Assembly (NCBI RefSeq): GCF_024496085.1
Contig: NZ_CP101751.1
Location: 3,472,001 to 3,536,000 of the forward strand
Length of the DNA stretch: 64,000 nucleotides
Source of the DNA: Flavobacterium cerinum
GTDB taxonomy: Bacteria; Bacteroidota; Bacteroidia; Flavobacteriales; Flavobacteriaceae
Direction: 5' to 3'
In this document: positions 36,586 to 45,230 of the stretch, one piece after another
How the letters are laid out: each line of letters starts with the position of its first letter
How positions within the stretch are numbered: position 1 is the stretch's first letter
Program-made: the position numbers and the translations under genes
Notes under the pieces: model-generated
Told to the model about the DNA's origin: nothing
Seen by the model: only the letters and a program-made list of their open reading frames with translations
The model's database searches: none

Positions 36586-37404
36586 ATGAACTTATCCAAT
36601 ATACCGCAAATCAAACATACTGATAGCGGAAATTTCTTTTTATTAGCCGGTCCTTGTGCAATTGAAGGCGAAGAAATGGCTATGCGAATTGCTGAAAATC
36701 TGGTTGGTATTACTGATCGTCTTCAGATTCCTTACATATTTAAAGGCTCCTTTAAAAAAGCAAACCGTTCCCGAATTGATAGTTTTACCGGTATCGGGGA
36801 TGAAAAAGCGCTTAAAATATTACAAAAAGTATCCAAAGAATTCGGAGTACCTACTGTTACCGATATCCATGAAAATCACGATGCTGTAATGGCTGCCGAA
36901 TATGTTGATATTTTACAGATCCCGGCTTTTTTAGTGCGTCAGACTGATTTAGTTGTAGCAGCTGCTGAAACCGGAAAAACGGTAAACCTGAAAAAAGGTC
37001 AGTTTATGAGTCCGGAAAGCATGAAACACGCCGTACAAAAAGTATTGGATTGTCATAATGAAAACGTTATGGTGACCGATCGCGGTACGATGTTCGGTTA
37101 TCAGGATATGATTGTTGACTATAGAGGTATTCCTACGATGCAACAATTTGCTACCACGGTACTTGATGTAACACACTCCCTGCAACAACCTAATCAAACT
37201 GTAGGTGTTACCGGAGGTCGTCCGGATATGATCGAAACGGTTGCTAAAGCCGGAATTGCCGTTGGCGTAGACGGAATCTTTATTGAAACCCATTTCGATC
37301 CGGCCAATGCGAAAAGTGACGGAGCCAATATGTTACACCTTGATTATTTCGAAGGGCTGATGGAAAAATTGGTTGCGATCCGTAAAACAGTAAATTCATT
37401 TTAA
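36586..37404 (+). CDS. kdsA: 3-deoxy-8-phosphooctulonate synthase, metal-dependent type
   Basis: 272 residues. Condenses phosphoenolpyruvate with arabinose 5-phosphate to make Kdo-8-phosphate for lipopolysaccharide core. The class-deciding residue is Cys24 (LAGPCAIE): a cysteine here marks the metal-requiring class as in Aquifex, against Asn in E. coli. The other likely metal ligands are also present: His in DVTHSLQQPN, Glu in IFIETHFDP and Asp in AKSDGAN. Cytoplasmic. Confidence 0.94.
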   Translation: MNLSNIPQIKHTDSGNFFLLAGPCAIEGEEMAMRIAENLVGITDRLQIPYIFKGSFKKANRSRIDSFTGIGDEKALKILQKVSKEFGVPTVTDIHENHDAVMAAEYVDILQIPAFLVRQTDLVVAAAETGKTVNLKKGQFMSPESMKHAVQKVLDCHNENVMVTDRGTMFGYQDMIVDYRGIPTMQQFATTVLDVTHSLQQPNQTVGVTGGRPDMIETVAKAGIAVGVDGIFIETHFDPANAKSDGANMLHLDYFEGLMEKLVAIRKTVNSF

Positions 37405-37419
37405 TTTTTACTATCAATA

Positions 37420-38265
37420 ATGAAACATCCATTTTTAATGGCTGTGCTAACTTTTTGTGTTTTTTCACAGTACACCTTTGCTCAGGAAGAAGCAGTAAGA
37501 CCTGAAAAATACACGGCGCATAACAAAGGTAAATTCTATATTTTCTGGGGTGGAAACCGAGCGAATTTTACCGATTCCGATATTCATTTCCGAGGAGCTG
37601 ATTACGATTTTACGCTTCATAATGTTGAAGCACAAGACAAACCCAAAGGATGGCACGTTGACTATATCAACCCGGGAAGAATGACAATCCCGCAAACCAA
37701 TCTTCGTGTCGGTTATTTTATCACAGACAAATACAATATTTCAATTGGTGTTGATCATATGAAATATGTAATGCGTCAGGATCAGGTAGCCCGAATTTCC
37801 GGTAATTATCCTTCAACTTACGATCAGACAGTTGTTAACAACGGGATGGTTGATTTAACCGATGAAAGTTTCCTTACTTTCGAACATACAGATGGTTTAA
37901 ACTATATCAATACTGAGTTTTCACGTGTTGATGATATCTCTAAATGGTTTGGTATTACCGACACTGATATATTTCAGATTAACGTAACCGAAGGTGTTGG
38001 CGGTGGTGTTTTATTCCCTAAAACCAATGCCAAACTATTTAACAAAGAACGTCACGATGATTTCCATATTTCCGGATTTGGACTTTCTGCAAAAGCAGGA
38101 CTTAATCTTACCTTCTTTAAGCATTTCTTTATTCAGGCTGAACTAAAAGGAGGTTATATCAACATGAATGATATCAAGACTACTTACAGCAATGACGATA
38201 AAGCCTCGCAGCATTTTATGTTCTTAGAACGTGTTATTGCTTTTGGTGGGATTTTCAGAATCTAA
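37420..38265 (+). CDS. Outer-membrane beta-barrel-like protein of unknown function
   Basis: 281 residues, signal peptide MKHPFLMAVLTFCVFSQYTFAQ. The mature part alternates amphipathic strands and ends IAFGGIFRI, as in small outer-membrane barrels. It lies 15 bases after kdsA, so the two may be co-transcribed, which would link it loosely to envelope assembly. No family name is assigned. Confidence 0.7.
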   Translation: MKHPFLMAVLTFCVFSQYTFAQEEAVRPEKYTAHNKGKFYIFWGGNRANFTDSDIHFRGADYDFTLHNVEAQDKPKGWHVDYINPGRMTIPQTNLRVGYFITDKYNISIGVDHMKYVMRQDQVARISGNYPSTYDQTVVNNGMVDLTDESFLTFEHTDGLNYINTEFSRVDDISKWFGITDTDIFQINVTEGVGGGVLFPKTNAKLFNKERHDDFHISGFGLSAKAGLNLTFFKHFFIQAELKGGYINMNDIKTTYSNDDKASQHFMFLERVIAFGGIFRI

Positions 38266-38284
38266 TTCTCGGTGAGAAATAAAG

Positions 38285-38313
38285 AAAAAAGACTCCCTAT
38301 GGAGTCTTTTTTT
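38285..38313. terminator. Bidirectional terminator
   Basis: Perfect stem AAAAAAGACTCC / GGAGTCTTTTTT with loop CTAT between convergent genes; the minus-strand stop codon (38312) touches its edge. Confidence 0.85.
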
Positions 38314-38668
38314 ATGGATATAATGTCATGGCTTCCCGGATCAAATCGACTAAAATTTCATGATCAATTTCCTCTAGTGATTGATACCGCAATGATTTCA
38401 TGGTATTCCTTCCGCCATCGGCAACCAGAACATCCTGGTGTTGCTGTAACTTAAATCCTCTGGAAAAACCTAAATCTACAAATTGCCTTTTATGACTGGC
38501 ATTCAAAAAACAAAACGGTCGGCCTTTATAATACATATATGGTACCTTCCACTTGCATTCCAACTGGTAGGATTCTTTTATAGTAGCTTCCAAAACCGCT
38601 ACTAAATGTAACAATATCGAACGATACGGTTCCGGTTGGTTAATAATATAAAGGTCTGCCGGCTTCAT
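38312..38668 (-). CDS. DUF1801-family protein
   Basis: 118 residues. The helical start (NQPEPYRSILLHLVAVLEATI) and the two-layer beta core with WKVPYMYYKGRPFCFL match the DUF1801 (YdhG-like) fold, small cytoplasmic proteins of unknown role. Follows the small membrane gene at 38687 on the same strand by 18 bases. Confidence 0.75.
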   Translation of the reverse strand: MKPADLYIINQPEPYRSILLHLVAVLEATIKESYQLECKWKVPYMYYKGRPFCFLNASHKRQFVDLGFSRGFKLQQHQDVLVADGGRNTMKSLRYQSLEEIDHEILVDLIREAMTLYP

Positions 38669-38686
38669 TTCTGTTTTTTTTATATG

Positions 38687-38920
38687 TTATCCTATATTTT
38701 TTGCCTTTCGGATTAATCGTTTTCCCAACCAAATCAATAGAAAGTCAACTGCTGCCAATAGCACAATCGCTACAATCGTCCCAAAACGATGTCCGATAAT
38801 ATAACTTTGCTTCTCCCCCTTTAAATCGGCCGGAGCAATTGAAAGTCCGACAACTATCATCAGAAGGTACAATCCGAACAGAACACCGATAGTTACCAAA
38901 AGAAAGCCTAATACACGCAT
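38687..38920 (-). CDS. Small two-helix membrane protein
   Basis: 77 residues with two hydrophobic helices (about 3-29 and 47-67) joined by a short polar loop (PADLKGEKQSY), ending in a basic tail (KRLIRKAKNIG). No family recognised. An overlapping frame in another register is a shadow. Upstream of the DUF1801 gene, probably one transcript. Confidence 0.65.
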   Translation of the reverse strand: MRVLGFLLVTIGVLFGLYLLMIVVGLSIAPADLKGEKQSYIIGHRFGTIVAIVLLAAVDFLLIWLGKRLIRKAKNIG

Positions 38921-38936
38921 TTTTAAAATATTTATA

Positions 38937-38944
38937 CAAAAATA
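38937..38944 (-). promoter_or_regulatory. -7 promoter element of the small membrane protein gene
   Basis: TATTTTTG on the minus strand matches TAnnTTTG, 16 bases before the ATG. Confidence 0.45.
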
Positions 38945-39029
38945 TCACTTGTTTCGGGAATTTCCGATCCTTCTGATTTTTATCTGAAATATTTTCGCAA
39001 AATATTGTTCATTTCAAAAATTATACATT

Positions 39030-39046
39030 ACTTTGTATTTCAAAGT
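39030..39046. promoter_or_regulatory. 17-bp palindromic operator, copy 1
   Basis: ACTTTGTATTTCAAAGT is an inverted repeat with 6-bp arms. Its left arm lies within a -7-like element (TTACTTTG, 39028-39035), 20 bases before the ATG at 39056. A near-identical palindrome lies before the Coq4-like gene. Confidence 0.65.
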
Positions 39047-39055
39047 ACTTTAAAG

Positions 39056-39664
39056 ATGGATCATAATAATTATTTGCAGGACTTAAAAGAGATCAAAGAC
39101 TTAATGAATAAATCCACACAGTTTATCTCATTAAGCGGTCTTTCCGGTGTAGCTGCCGGCGTGTATGCATTAGCAGGTGCGTTTTTCGCTAATTATCTTG
39201 TTCAGCATAATACCGAAGCTTACATCTCAACAGGCAGTCCTTTGTTCCGACAATTGGTTCTTATTGCTGCTATTATCCTTATCGCTTCATTGGTAACGGC
39301 CTATTTTCAAACGGCGAATAAAGCACGTATAGTGGGCGAAAAAATGTGGAATCCGTCTTCAAAAAGACTGTTGATCAATTTTTGCATCCCTTTAGTTTCG
39401 GGCGGCATTCTAACCTTATTACTGATACAAAAAAGCTACTATGATCTGGTTGCGCCAATCACGCTTATTTTTTATGGTATGGCCTGTTTAAACGCCAGTA
39501 AATACACCTTAAGAGATGTCCGCTATTTGGGAATCACAGAAATAATATTAGGCCTTTTCGCTGTAGTATTTTCCAATTATGGTTTGTACTTTTGGGCACT
39601 TGGATTCGGAATTTGCCACATTCTTTACGGTGCTGTGATGCATTATAAATACGACCGAAAATAA
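39056..39664 (+). CDS. Polytopic membrane protein of the CreD module
   Basis: 202 residues from ATG 39056 (MDHNNYLQDL); a TTG start 17 codons earlier lies across the operator and is rejected. Six hydrophobic segments follow a short cytoplasmic head (LQDLKEIKDLMNKS). No known family. It is the first gene of the regulator module, 5 bases before the winged-helix gene and directly after operator copy 1, so it is probably co-expressed with and controlled by that regulator; it could be a sensor or transporter, but nothing shows this directly. Confidence 0.75.
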   Translation: MDHNNYLQDLKEIKDLMNKSTQFISLSGLSGVAAGVYALAGAFFANYLVQHNTEAYISTGSPLFRQLVLIAAIILIASLVTAYFQTANKARIVGEKMWNPSSKRLLINFCIPLVSGGILTLLLIQKSYYDLVAPITLIFYGMACLNASKYTLRDVRYLGITEIILGLFAVVFSNYGLYFWALGFGICHILYGAVMHYKYDRK

Positions 39665-39669
39665 TTGTT

Positions 39670-39966
39670 TTGAAAAATTTACTCGAAAATATCAATAAAG
39701 CATTCGACCATCGCATCCGTTTGGGGATTATGTCCATTCTGATGGTTAATGAATATGCTGATTTTAACACACTTAAAGAGCTTTTAGGTGTGACTGACGG
39801 TAATCTGGCCAGTCATGCCAAAGCTTTAGAAAGTGAAGGTTATATTGCGATTGAAAAACAATTTATCGGAAAGAAACCCAATACCCGATATATTGCTACA
39901 AAAGAGGGACGCAAAGCTTTTCAGGATCATATTGATGCGCTGGAAAAATTAATTCAAAAACAATAA
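39670..39966 (+). CDS. Winged-helix transcriptional regulator
   Basis: 98 residues, starting at TTG 39670; no ATG fits because the conserved core begins at once (NKAFDHRIRLGIMSILM). The winged-helix domain (about 10-90) has the recognition helix in TDGNLASHAKALESEGYI and a wing in FIGKKPNTRYIAT, as in MarR/ArsR-like HTH_27 proteins. No metal-binding cysteines. Two 17-bp palindromes flank its transcription unit, so it is the likely ligand of both and an autorepressor. The rare TTG start may keep its level low. Ligand unknown. Confidence 0.85.
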   Translation: MKNLLENINKAFDHRIRLGIMSILMVNEYADFNTLKELLGVTDGNLASHAKALESEGYIAIEKQFIGKKPNTRYIATKEGRKAFQDHIDALEKLIQKQ

Positions 39967-39986
39967 CGCTATTTTTTTACCCTTTT

Positions 39987-40003
39987 ACTTTGAAATTCAA
40001 AGT
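39987..40003. promoter_or_regulatory. 17-bp palindromic operator, copy 2
   Basis: ACTTTGAAATTCAAAGT has arms of eight bases around a central A and differs from copy 1 only in the two bases 7 and 8 of the centre. It again overlaps a -7-like TTACTTTG (39985-39992) and lies 14 bases before the ATG at 40018. Confidence 0.7.
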
Positions 40004-40017
40004 GCTTTTAAAAAACT

Positions 40018-40473
40018 ATGAAAGATAAATTATTCGAACTACTTTACAACCTGAGCAAGATCCCGTACCAACGTTTCTTTAAGAATAAAGAACCCTGGAC
40101 CGTTAACAGAGAAATACTACTAACCTATCCGGAACAGTCATTAGGCCATGATTTGGGTCTTTTTTTAACAGTAAATCATTTTTCTATGGAACCTAAACTC
40201 GAAGATCATGACGTAATGCACGTACTCACCGGTATTGGCACGAGTGTAAAAGAAGAAATTGCCATGCAGTTTTATTTATTCGGAAACGGAAAACGAAGTC
40301 TTTATCTTCTTGCTGTATTGTTTATTGGTTCCCTTTTTTACCCGCTGGAACTCTTCTTTTTTATTTCGTATTACAAAAGAGGTCAAAAAGCGCTGTCATT
40401 TTACTATCTCGATTATTCAAAATTGTTATTGCATCCTACCGAAAAAATCCGAAAAACATTTAAAATCATATAA
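40018..40473 (+). CDS. Coq4-like protein with HDxxH-x11-E motif
   Basis: 151 residues. His64-Asp65-x-x-His68 followed by Glu80 exactly fits HDxxH-x11-E, the zinc-binding motif of the Coq4 family, here in EDHDVMHVLTGIG to VKEE. A hydrophobic pair of segments follows (about 93-116), so it may attach to the membrane. Coq4 acts in ubiquinone synthesis in eukaryotes and Proteobacteria, but Bacteroidota use menaquinone and this gene sits under a winged-helix operator beside creD, so the role is probably different. Function inferred only from the motif. Confidence 0.75.
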   Translation: MKDKLFELLYNLSKIPYQRFFKNKEPWTVNREILLTYPEQSLGHDLGLFLTVNHFSMEPKLEDHDVMHVLTGIGTSVKEEIAMQFYLFGNGKRSLYLLAVLFIGSLFYPLELFFFISYYKRGQKALSFYYLDYSKLLLHPTEKIRKTFKII

Positions 40474-40490
40474 TCTTAAATCTAATTATC

Positions 40491-41822
40491 ATGGACCAAT
40501 CATCTGAAAAAAGACCTTTCCAACCGGAAGTAACTACTCCTAAAATTGAAATTCCTTTTCTGCAAACACCGACTGTCAAAATGATCATGGTTGGTTTTCT
40601 GGCACTGATACTTTTAATACCACTGGCTTTTGTACAAAACTTAATTGAAGAACGTTCCGAACGAAAAAATGAAGTTGTAAAAGAAGTCGGTGAAAAATGG
40701 GGAAGCAGCATTTATTTTTACGGGCCGATATTAAAAATTCCGTATACCGATCCTAACAGCAAAACATACAAATATGCTTATTTATTTCCGGAGCAACTGG
40801 ACAATCAGACAACTGTCGAAACGAAACCGTTAAATCGCAGTATTTATGATGCAACGGTATATACTGCTGAAATGAATTTTAAAGGCTCTTATATTAAGCC
40901 GGATTTTGATTTGCATAATATTCCTGCCGGATATGTCCATTGGGATAAAGCAACAATATTGATTCAGACCACCAATCTGAAAAGTATTAAAGATCAGGTT
41001 GACATTACATTTAACGGTCAAAAGCACACCTTTGAACCTATATACAATAGTAATTCCGGTTATGAAGCGCTGGAAACCCCGTACATTGACTTATCCGGTT
41101 CCGCTCTTTTTCCGGCTGCTTTCCAGTTTAAAATCAAATACAATGGAAGCGAGTTGATCAAAATGGTTCCTATCGGAAAAACTACGGAAATGAGTATGAA
41201 ATCCAACTGGCATAGCCCGAGTTTTACCGGTAATTTTCTTCCTAATGATAAAACCAAAGTAATTACCGATAATGGTTTTTCTGCCAAATGGAAAGTACTT
41301 CATATCAACAGAGCCTTTTCGCAACAGTACTTTAAAACACTTCCCGATCTGAGTAAATACGCTTTTGGTGTTAACTTTGTTGTTCCGGTAGACGAATATC
41401 AGAAAAATGAAAGAGTGTCTAAATATGGCTTTTTAGTAATCGGACTTACATTCCTGACGTTTTTCCTTATTCAGGCCATCAGTAAAATCCGGGTTCATAT
41501 TTTCCAGTATTTTATGATCGGTATTGCATTGGTAATGTTCTACACATTGCTTATTGCGATAACAGAACACAGTAGCTTCCGGTTAGCTTATGTTATTTCC
41601 GGAATCGCCGTTGTTATAATGATCACGCTCTATTCCTTCTCTATTCTAAAGAATCGCAAATTTCCGGCATTAATCGGCACCTCACTATCTGCTTTGTATT
41701 TATTCATATACATCATCATTCAAATGGAAAATTATGCCCTTCTAGTTGGCAGTATCGGTTTATTTATCATTCTCGGACTGGTCATGTATCTTTCCCGTAA
41801 AATCGATTGGAACAGCAACTAA
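40491..41822 (+). CDS. creD: Inner-membrane protein CreD
   Basis: 443 residues. One N-terminal membrane helix (about 29-47, MIMVGFLALILLIPLAFV), a large periplasmic domain (about 50-305) and five or six C-terminal helices (about 310-440), the CreD layout. The family core is seen in LIEERSERKNEVVKEV and WGSSIYFYGPILKIPY. In enterobacteria CreD belongs to the CreBC regulon and is tied to envelope stress and colicin or beta-lactam tolerance; here no CreBC is present and it is the last gene of the winged-helix module, 17 bases after the Coq4-like gene. Confidence 0.88.
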   Translation: MDQSSEKRPFQPEVTTPKIEIPFLQTPTVKMIMVGFLALILLIPLAFVQNLIEERSERKNEVVKEVGEKWGSSIYFYGPILKIPYTDPNSKTYKYAYLFPEQLDNQTTVETKPLNRSIYDATVYTAEMNFKGSYIKPDFDLHNIPAGYVHWDKATILIQTTNLKSIKDQVDITFNGQKHTFEPIYNSNSGYEALETPYIDLSGSALFPAAFQFKIKYNGSELIKMVPIGKTTEMSMKSNWHSPSFTGNFLPNDKTKVITDNGFSAKWKVLHINRAFSQQYFKTLPDLSKYAFGVNFVVPVDEYQKNERVSKYGFLVIGLTFLTFFLIQAISKIRVHIFQYFMIGIALVMFYTLLIAITEHSSFRLAYVISGIAVVIMITLYSFSILKNRKFPALIGTSLSALYLFIYIIIQMENYALLVGSIGLFIILGLVMYLSRKIDWNSN

Positions 41823-41828
41823 TGTCAT

Positions 41829-41857
41829 AAAAAAAGTCCCGAAAATTCGGGACTTTT
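41829..41857. terminator. Bidirectional terminator after creD (copy 2 of a recurrent sequence)
   Basis: The stem AAAAAGTCCCGAA / TTCGGGACTTTT matches the terminator after clpS base for base over more than 25 bases. Confidence 0.85.
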
Positions 41858-41869
41858 ACTTTCTTTTAT

Positions 41870-42970
41870 TTATTGTTTTGCTTTCGGAACCGGTGGCGTT
41901 TCCAGCATTTCAATTTCGAAAATTAAATTTGTGTTTGGCGGAATGATTGCATAACCTCTTTCACCGTAAGCTAAATGCGACGGGATAAAAAGGATTGCTT
42001 TATCACCAAATGACATATTTTCCAGACCTTCAATAAAGCCCGGGATCAGACCTTCTTTCTTTCCGTACGGAAAAGGAAACGGCATATATTGATTCGCTGC
42101 AGCGCGGTTCGGATCCAGTTTACCGAATGCTGTTGCGATATCTTCATAACTTGTATCAAATAAGTCTCCGTTTTCAAAATAACCGGCATAATGTACATAT
42201 ACCTGAGTTCCGTTAGCCGGTTTTTTACCGCTTCCTTTATGTACAATAGCATATTGTAATCCGGATTGCGTTTTAGTCGCTCCGGTTCTGGCAGCAGCAA
42301 AAGCGGCAACTTTTTCCGTTTTTACTTTTTCCAGACTTTCAGCTAGTTTCTTTTGTGCTACCGACTCAGTATCGTAGTAGCCTTTAAACACTTTTGCAGC
42401 GTCAAATTTCTTAGCATCTTTACCTACACGGATGATCGTAATCTTTTTAATTACATCGTTTTGTTCGATTTTATTTACGATATCCAATCCTTGAACTACT
42501 TCTCCGAAAACACTGTGTTTTCCGTCTAACCAAGGCGTTGCTTTATGTGTAATGAAAAACTGGCTACCATTAGTACCCGGTCCTGCATTTGCCATTGATA
42601 AAATTCCGGCTTTAGAATGTTTAAGATCCGGTGCAATTTCATCTTTAAATTTATAACCCGGTCCGCCTTCTCCGTTTCCGTCCGGATCACCGCCCTGAAT
42701 CATAAAATCTTTGATCACACGGTGAAACTTAATGTCGTTATAAAACGGTTTCCCTTTGAATTTATCTTTTACAAAAGGGTTTTTACCTTCCGCTAACGAT
42801 ACAAAATTCGCTACCGTAACCGGTGTTTTCTGGTATTCTAATTTAACGATTATGTTACCTTTATTGGTTTCAATATCAGCATAAAGTCCGTCGCCTAATT
42901 TGTCATAAGACGATGTACAAGATGTAAATAAAGCAATAAGGCCTAAAAATAAACTTGTCATTGATTTCAT
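41870..42970 (-). CDS. Peptidyl-prolyl isomerase lipoprotein, cyclophilin-FKBP fusion
   Basis: 366 residues. A lipoprotein signal (LIALFTSC) is followed by a cyclophilin domain (about 30-185; [37 protein letters not shown] are in order) and an FKBP domain (about 235-358; [27 protein letters not shown]). Both isomerise proline bonds, so this is a two-domain folding helper, most likely anchored in the periplasm. It ends the DHH-gldI-PPIase operon, 20 bases after gldI. Confidence 0.88.
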   Translation of the reverse strand: MKSMTSLFLGLIALFTSCTSSYDKLGDGLYADIETNKGNIIVKLEYQKTPVTVANFVSLAEGKNPFVKDKFKGKPFYNDIKFHRVIKDFMIQGGDPDGNGEGGPGYKFKDEIAPDLKHSKAGILSMANAGPGTNGSQFFITHKATPWLDGKHSVFGEVVQGLDIVNKIEQNDVIKKITIIRVGKDAKKFDAAKVFKGYYDTESVAQKKLAESLEKVKTEKVAAFAAARTGATKTQSGLQYAIVHKGSGKKPANGTQVYVHYAGYFENGDLFDTSYEDIATAFGKLDPNRAAANQYMPFPFPYGKKEGLIPGFIEGLENMSFGDKAILFIPSHLAYGERGYAIIPPNTNLIFEIEMLETPPVPKAKQ

Positions 42971-42990
42971 TTTTAAATTGATAATTATTA

Positions 42991-43602
42991 CTAGTTTTCG
43001 GGTTGGTTTTTCGGTTCTGTTTTGGTTGCTGTTTTAGGCTCTGCCTTGGTCTTGGTTGTGGTATCCGGTTTAAAATCGGTTAATGTTACCGTACATATCA
43101 ACGGTTGATTGGTTCCGATTTTATCGTTATCACCGTGATAACCGTATGCCATATGTGACGGAAATAAAAAGGTTACTTTCTCTCCTTTTTTCATTAGTTT
43201 GATTCCGTCCCGAAGTCCCATCATGATATTTTGTTTATCTACATGATAGACCTGCGGTTTTAAATCGGATTCGCTGTAAATAATTTTTCCTTCCAGGTCA
43301 CTGATATGATAATCGAAGTAAGCCACATCTCCTTTTTTAGGTGTCAGCGTTTCCTGTTCGTTTTTCACATCATAACGGTACCAATATCCTTTTGCAGAAG
43401 CAACATACGTTTTGGCTGTATCTTTATTGATCACTGCTTCAATCAAAGACTCTTCATTCGCAATCAATTTCTTATTTCGCTGGATCGATTCTTTTATAAA
43501 AGTTCCCGAACTATGCGAAATCGGTTGCCGGGCCTGTTGCTGGGAACAGCTTGTAAATACAAACCCCATAATGGCAACGCCTAAAAAACATATTCTTTTC
43601 AT
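42991..43602 (-). CDS. gldI: Gliding-motility-associated FKBP lipoprotein GldI
   Basis: 203 residues. Lipobox FVFTSC, a helical stretch, then an FKBP-type isomerase domain (about 85-175; [21 protein letters not shown] and [25 protein letters not shown] are split over two segments). The C-terminal tail is Thr/Lys/Pro-rich. GldI is needed for gliding motility in Flavobacterium johnsoniae and is thought to fold envelope proteins of the T9SS/gliding machinery. Three bases after the DHH gene. Confidence 0.87.
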   Translation of the reverse strand: MKRICFLGVAIMGFVFTSCSQQQARQPISHSSGTFIKESIQRNKKLIANEESLIEAVINKDTAKTYVASAKGYWYRYDVKNEQETLTPKKGDVAYFDYHISDLEGKIIYSESDLKPQVYHVDKQNIMMGLRDGIKLMKKGEKVTFLFPSHMAYGYHGDNDKIGTNQPLICTVTLTDFKPDTTTKTKAEPKTATKTEPKNQPEN

Positions 43603-43605
43603 AAC

Positions 43606-44622
43606 TTACGTTGTCTTTTCCGATGCTAAAATAGCAATAAATTGTTGTATCGTTTCGTCTAACGGTAAAAAGGATTTACCTCCTGCTGCATTAATATGTC
43701 CGCCACCGTTAAAATGTTGTCTGGCAAACTGATTTACATCAAAATTACCTTGTGAACGGAATGAAATTTTCACAATACCTTCCTCTTTATTTTCAATAAA
43801 AATAGCTGTAAAATTAATTCCCTCAATCGATAATCCGTAGTTTACAATTCCTTCCGTATCTCCTTTAACATAATGAAACTGATCCAGTTCCTCCTGACTT
43901 AAAGTAATATAAGATGTTTTATACTGCGGCAATAGCTTCAGATTTTGCAAACCACGCCCCAATAACTGCAAACGATTGTAAGAACTTGTATCGAAAAGCA
44001 AATTATGAATTTTACTGTTTTCTACTCCTCTATCAATCAGATCGGCTACTACACGATGCGTTGTACTTGTTGTTAACGGAAAACGGAAAGAACCGGAATC
44101 CGTTACAATACCGGTATAAATACAGGTTGCAATAGTTTTATCTATTAATTCCGCCATCCCTAATTCTGTCAGGAAGGTATAAACCATTTCACAGGTCGAT
44201 CCGTAATTCGTATCGGAAAACTTATATTTTGCATAGGTATCCGGTAACTGGTGATGGTCAATCATGATAAACAATTTATCTGTCAACGTTTTTAAGAACG
44301 TTTCCATCTGTTCACCGGTTCGGTGCAAAGCATTAAAATCGAGAGTAAAAATGATATCTGCCTGTAACAATATTGTTTCACAGGTGTTTTTTTGAGTTTC
44401 AAAAATCCGAACCTTATCAGCAGCCGGAAGCCAGTTTAAAAAATCAGGAAATTCATTAGGCGCTATAACTACTGCTTCATGTCCTAATTTAACAAAAGTA
44501 TGATATAGTGCCAACGTAGAACCCATAGCGTCTCCGTCCGGGTTTCTATGAGGAATGATTACTATTTTTTTGGGTGAAGCTAACAATAACCTGATCGCTT
44601 CGATTTCATTTTTATTCATCAT
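43606..44622 (-). CDS. DHH-family phosphoesterase (NrnA-like oligoribonuclease/pAp phosphatase)
   Basis: 338 residues. Degrades short RNAs and/or adenosine 3',5'-bisphosphate in the cytoplasm. DHH domain with PHRNPDGDAMGS (about 24-35), the DHH motif itself in MIDHHQLPD and a later TDSGSFRF; DHHA1 C-terminal domain with FNGGGHINAAGG. Starts with two consecutive ATGs (44622 or 44619). First gene of the operon leading to gldI and the PPIase; a near-consensus -7 element TAAATTCG lies at 44634-44627. Exact substrate preference not proved. Confidence 0.88.
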   Translation of the reverse strand: MMNKNEIEAIRLLLASPKKIVIIPHRNPDGDAMGSTLALYHTFVKLGHEAVVIAPNEFPDFLNWLPAADKVRIFETQKNTCETILLQADIIFTLDFNALHRTGEQMETFLKTLTDKLFIMIDHHQLPDTYAKYKFSDTNYGSTCEMVYTFLTELGMAELIDKTIATCIYTGIVTDSGSFRFPLTTSTTHRVVADLIDRGVENSKIHNLLFDTSSYNRLQLLGRGLQNLKLLPQYKTSYITLSQEELDQFHYVKGDTEGIVNYGLSIEGINFTAIFIENKEEGIVKISFRSQGNFDVNQFARQHFNGGGHINAAGGKSFLPLDETIQQFIAILASEKTT

Positions 44623-44760
44623 GCTGCGAATTTACATTTTTTGACGCATAAAATCGTTTATGTTTCCTTAAAAAAGAGGCTTATCAAAAAACTCATAAAA
44701 TAATTATGTCGGTCGGTGCGTTTTTTTGTATTATTGCCACCATTAAAGCACAGTAATAAA

Positions 44761-45180
44761 ATGAAAACGATTCGAAAAACACTTTTGGTTTTACTTTTTT
44801 TAGCAGGAACCAGTCAGCTCTATAGTCAGGATTACCGTTTTGTGACTACCGGTGTAAGTGTCGCTGAAAAGGATAAAAAAGGAAAATGGAGCGACTATAC
44901 CGAGTTCCGGAAAGCGGAGATTGTTATCGACCTGAATACGCAGAAAAACAGAATCATGGTCTATTCCGGTGTCGAACAATTATTTAAGATTGTTAAATAT
45001 TTTGATGTAAAGTCGACTGCTACCGATGATATTGCGTCCTTTCAATGTGTAACGAATGACGGAGAAGATTGTACTATCGCAATTTATACCCGAAAGAAAC
45101 AAGGAAACCGCAAACAGATGTATATCTATTACAACGATCGGATCATAGTTTACAACATGAAATTCTTAAAAGATAAATAA
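44761..45180 (+). CDS. Secreted protein of unknown function
   Basis: 139 residues from ATG 44761 (MKTIRKTLLVLLFLAGTSQ), which gives a clean signal peptide; the longer frame begins 45 bases earlier with no such signal. A -7-like TATTATTG (44729-44736) is placed well for this start. The mature part is a single beta-rich domain (YRFVTTGVSVAEK, RIMVYSGVEQLFKIV). No family recognised. Monocistronic with its own terminator. Confidence 0.7.
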   Translation: MKTIRKTLLVLLFLAGTSQLYSQDYRFVTTGVSVAEKDKKGKWSDYTEFRKAEIVIDLNTQKNRIMVYSGVEQLFKIVKYFDVKSTATDDIASFQCVTNDGEDCTIAIYTRKKQGNRKQMYIYYNDRIIVYNMKFLKDK

Positions 45181-45210
45181 AAAAAAAGAGCTATGCAGCT
45201 CTTTTTTTTT
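45181..45210. terminator. Bidirectional terminator
   Basis: Stem AAAAAAAGAGCT / AGCTCTTTTTTT with loop ATGC between convergent genes. Confidence 0.85.
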
Positions 45211-45230
45211 ATTTATAGATGACTGTAGAA

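Noticed and set aside
40018..40473. Naming the Coq4-like gene as a ubiquinone synthesis gene
   Set aside because: Bacteroidota are menaquinone users and no other ubiquinone gene is seen; only the motif is supported.
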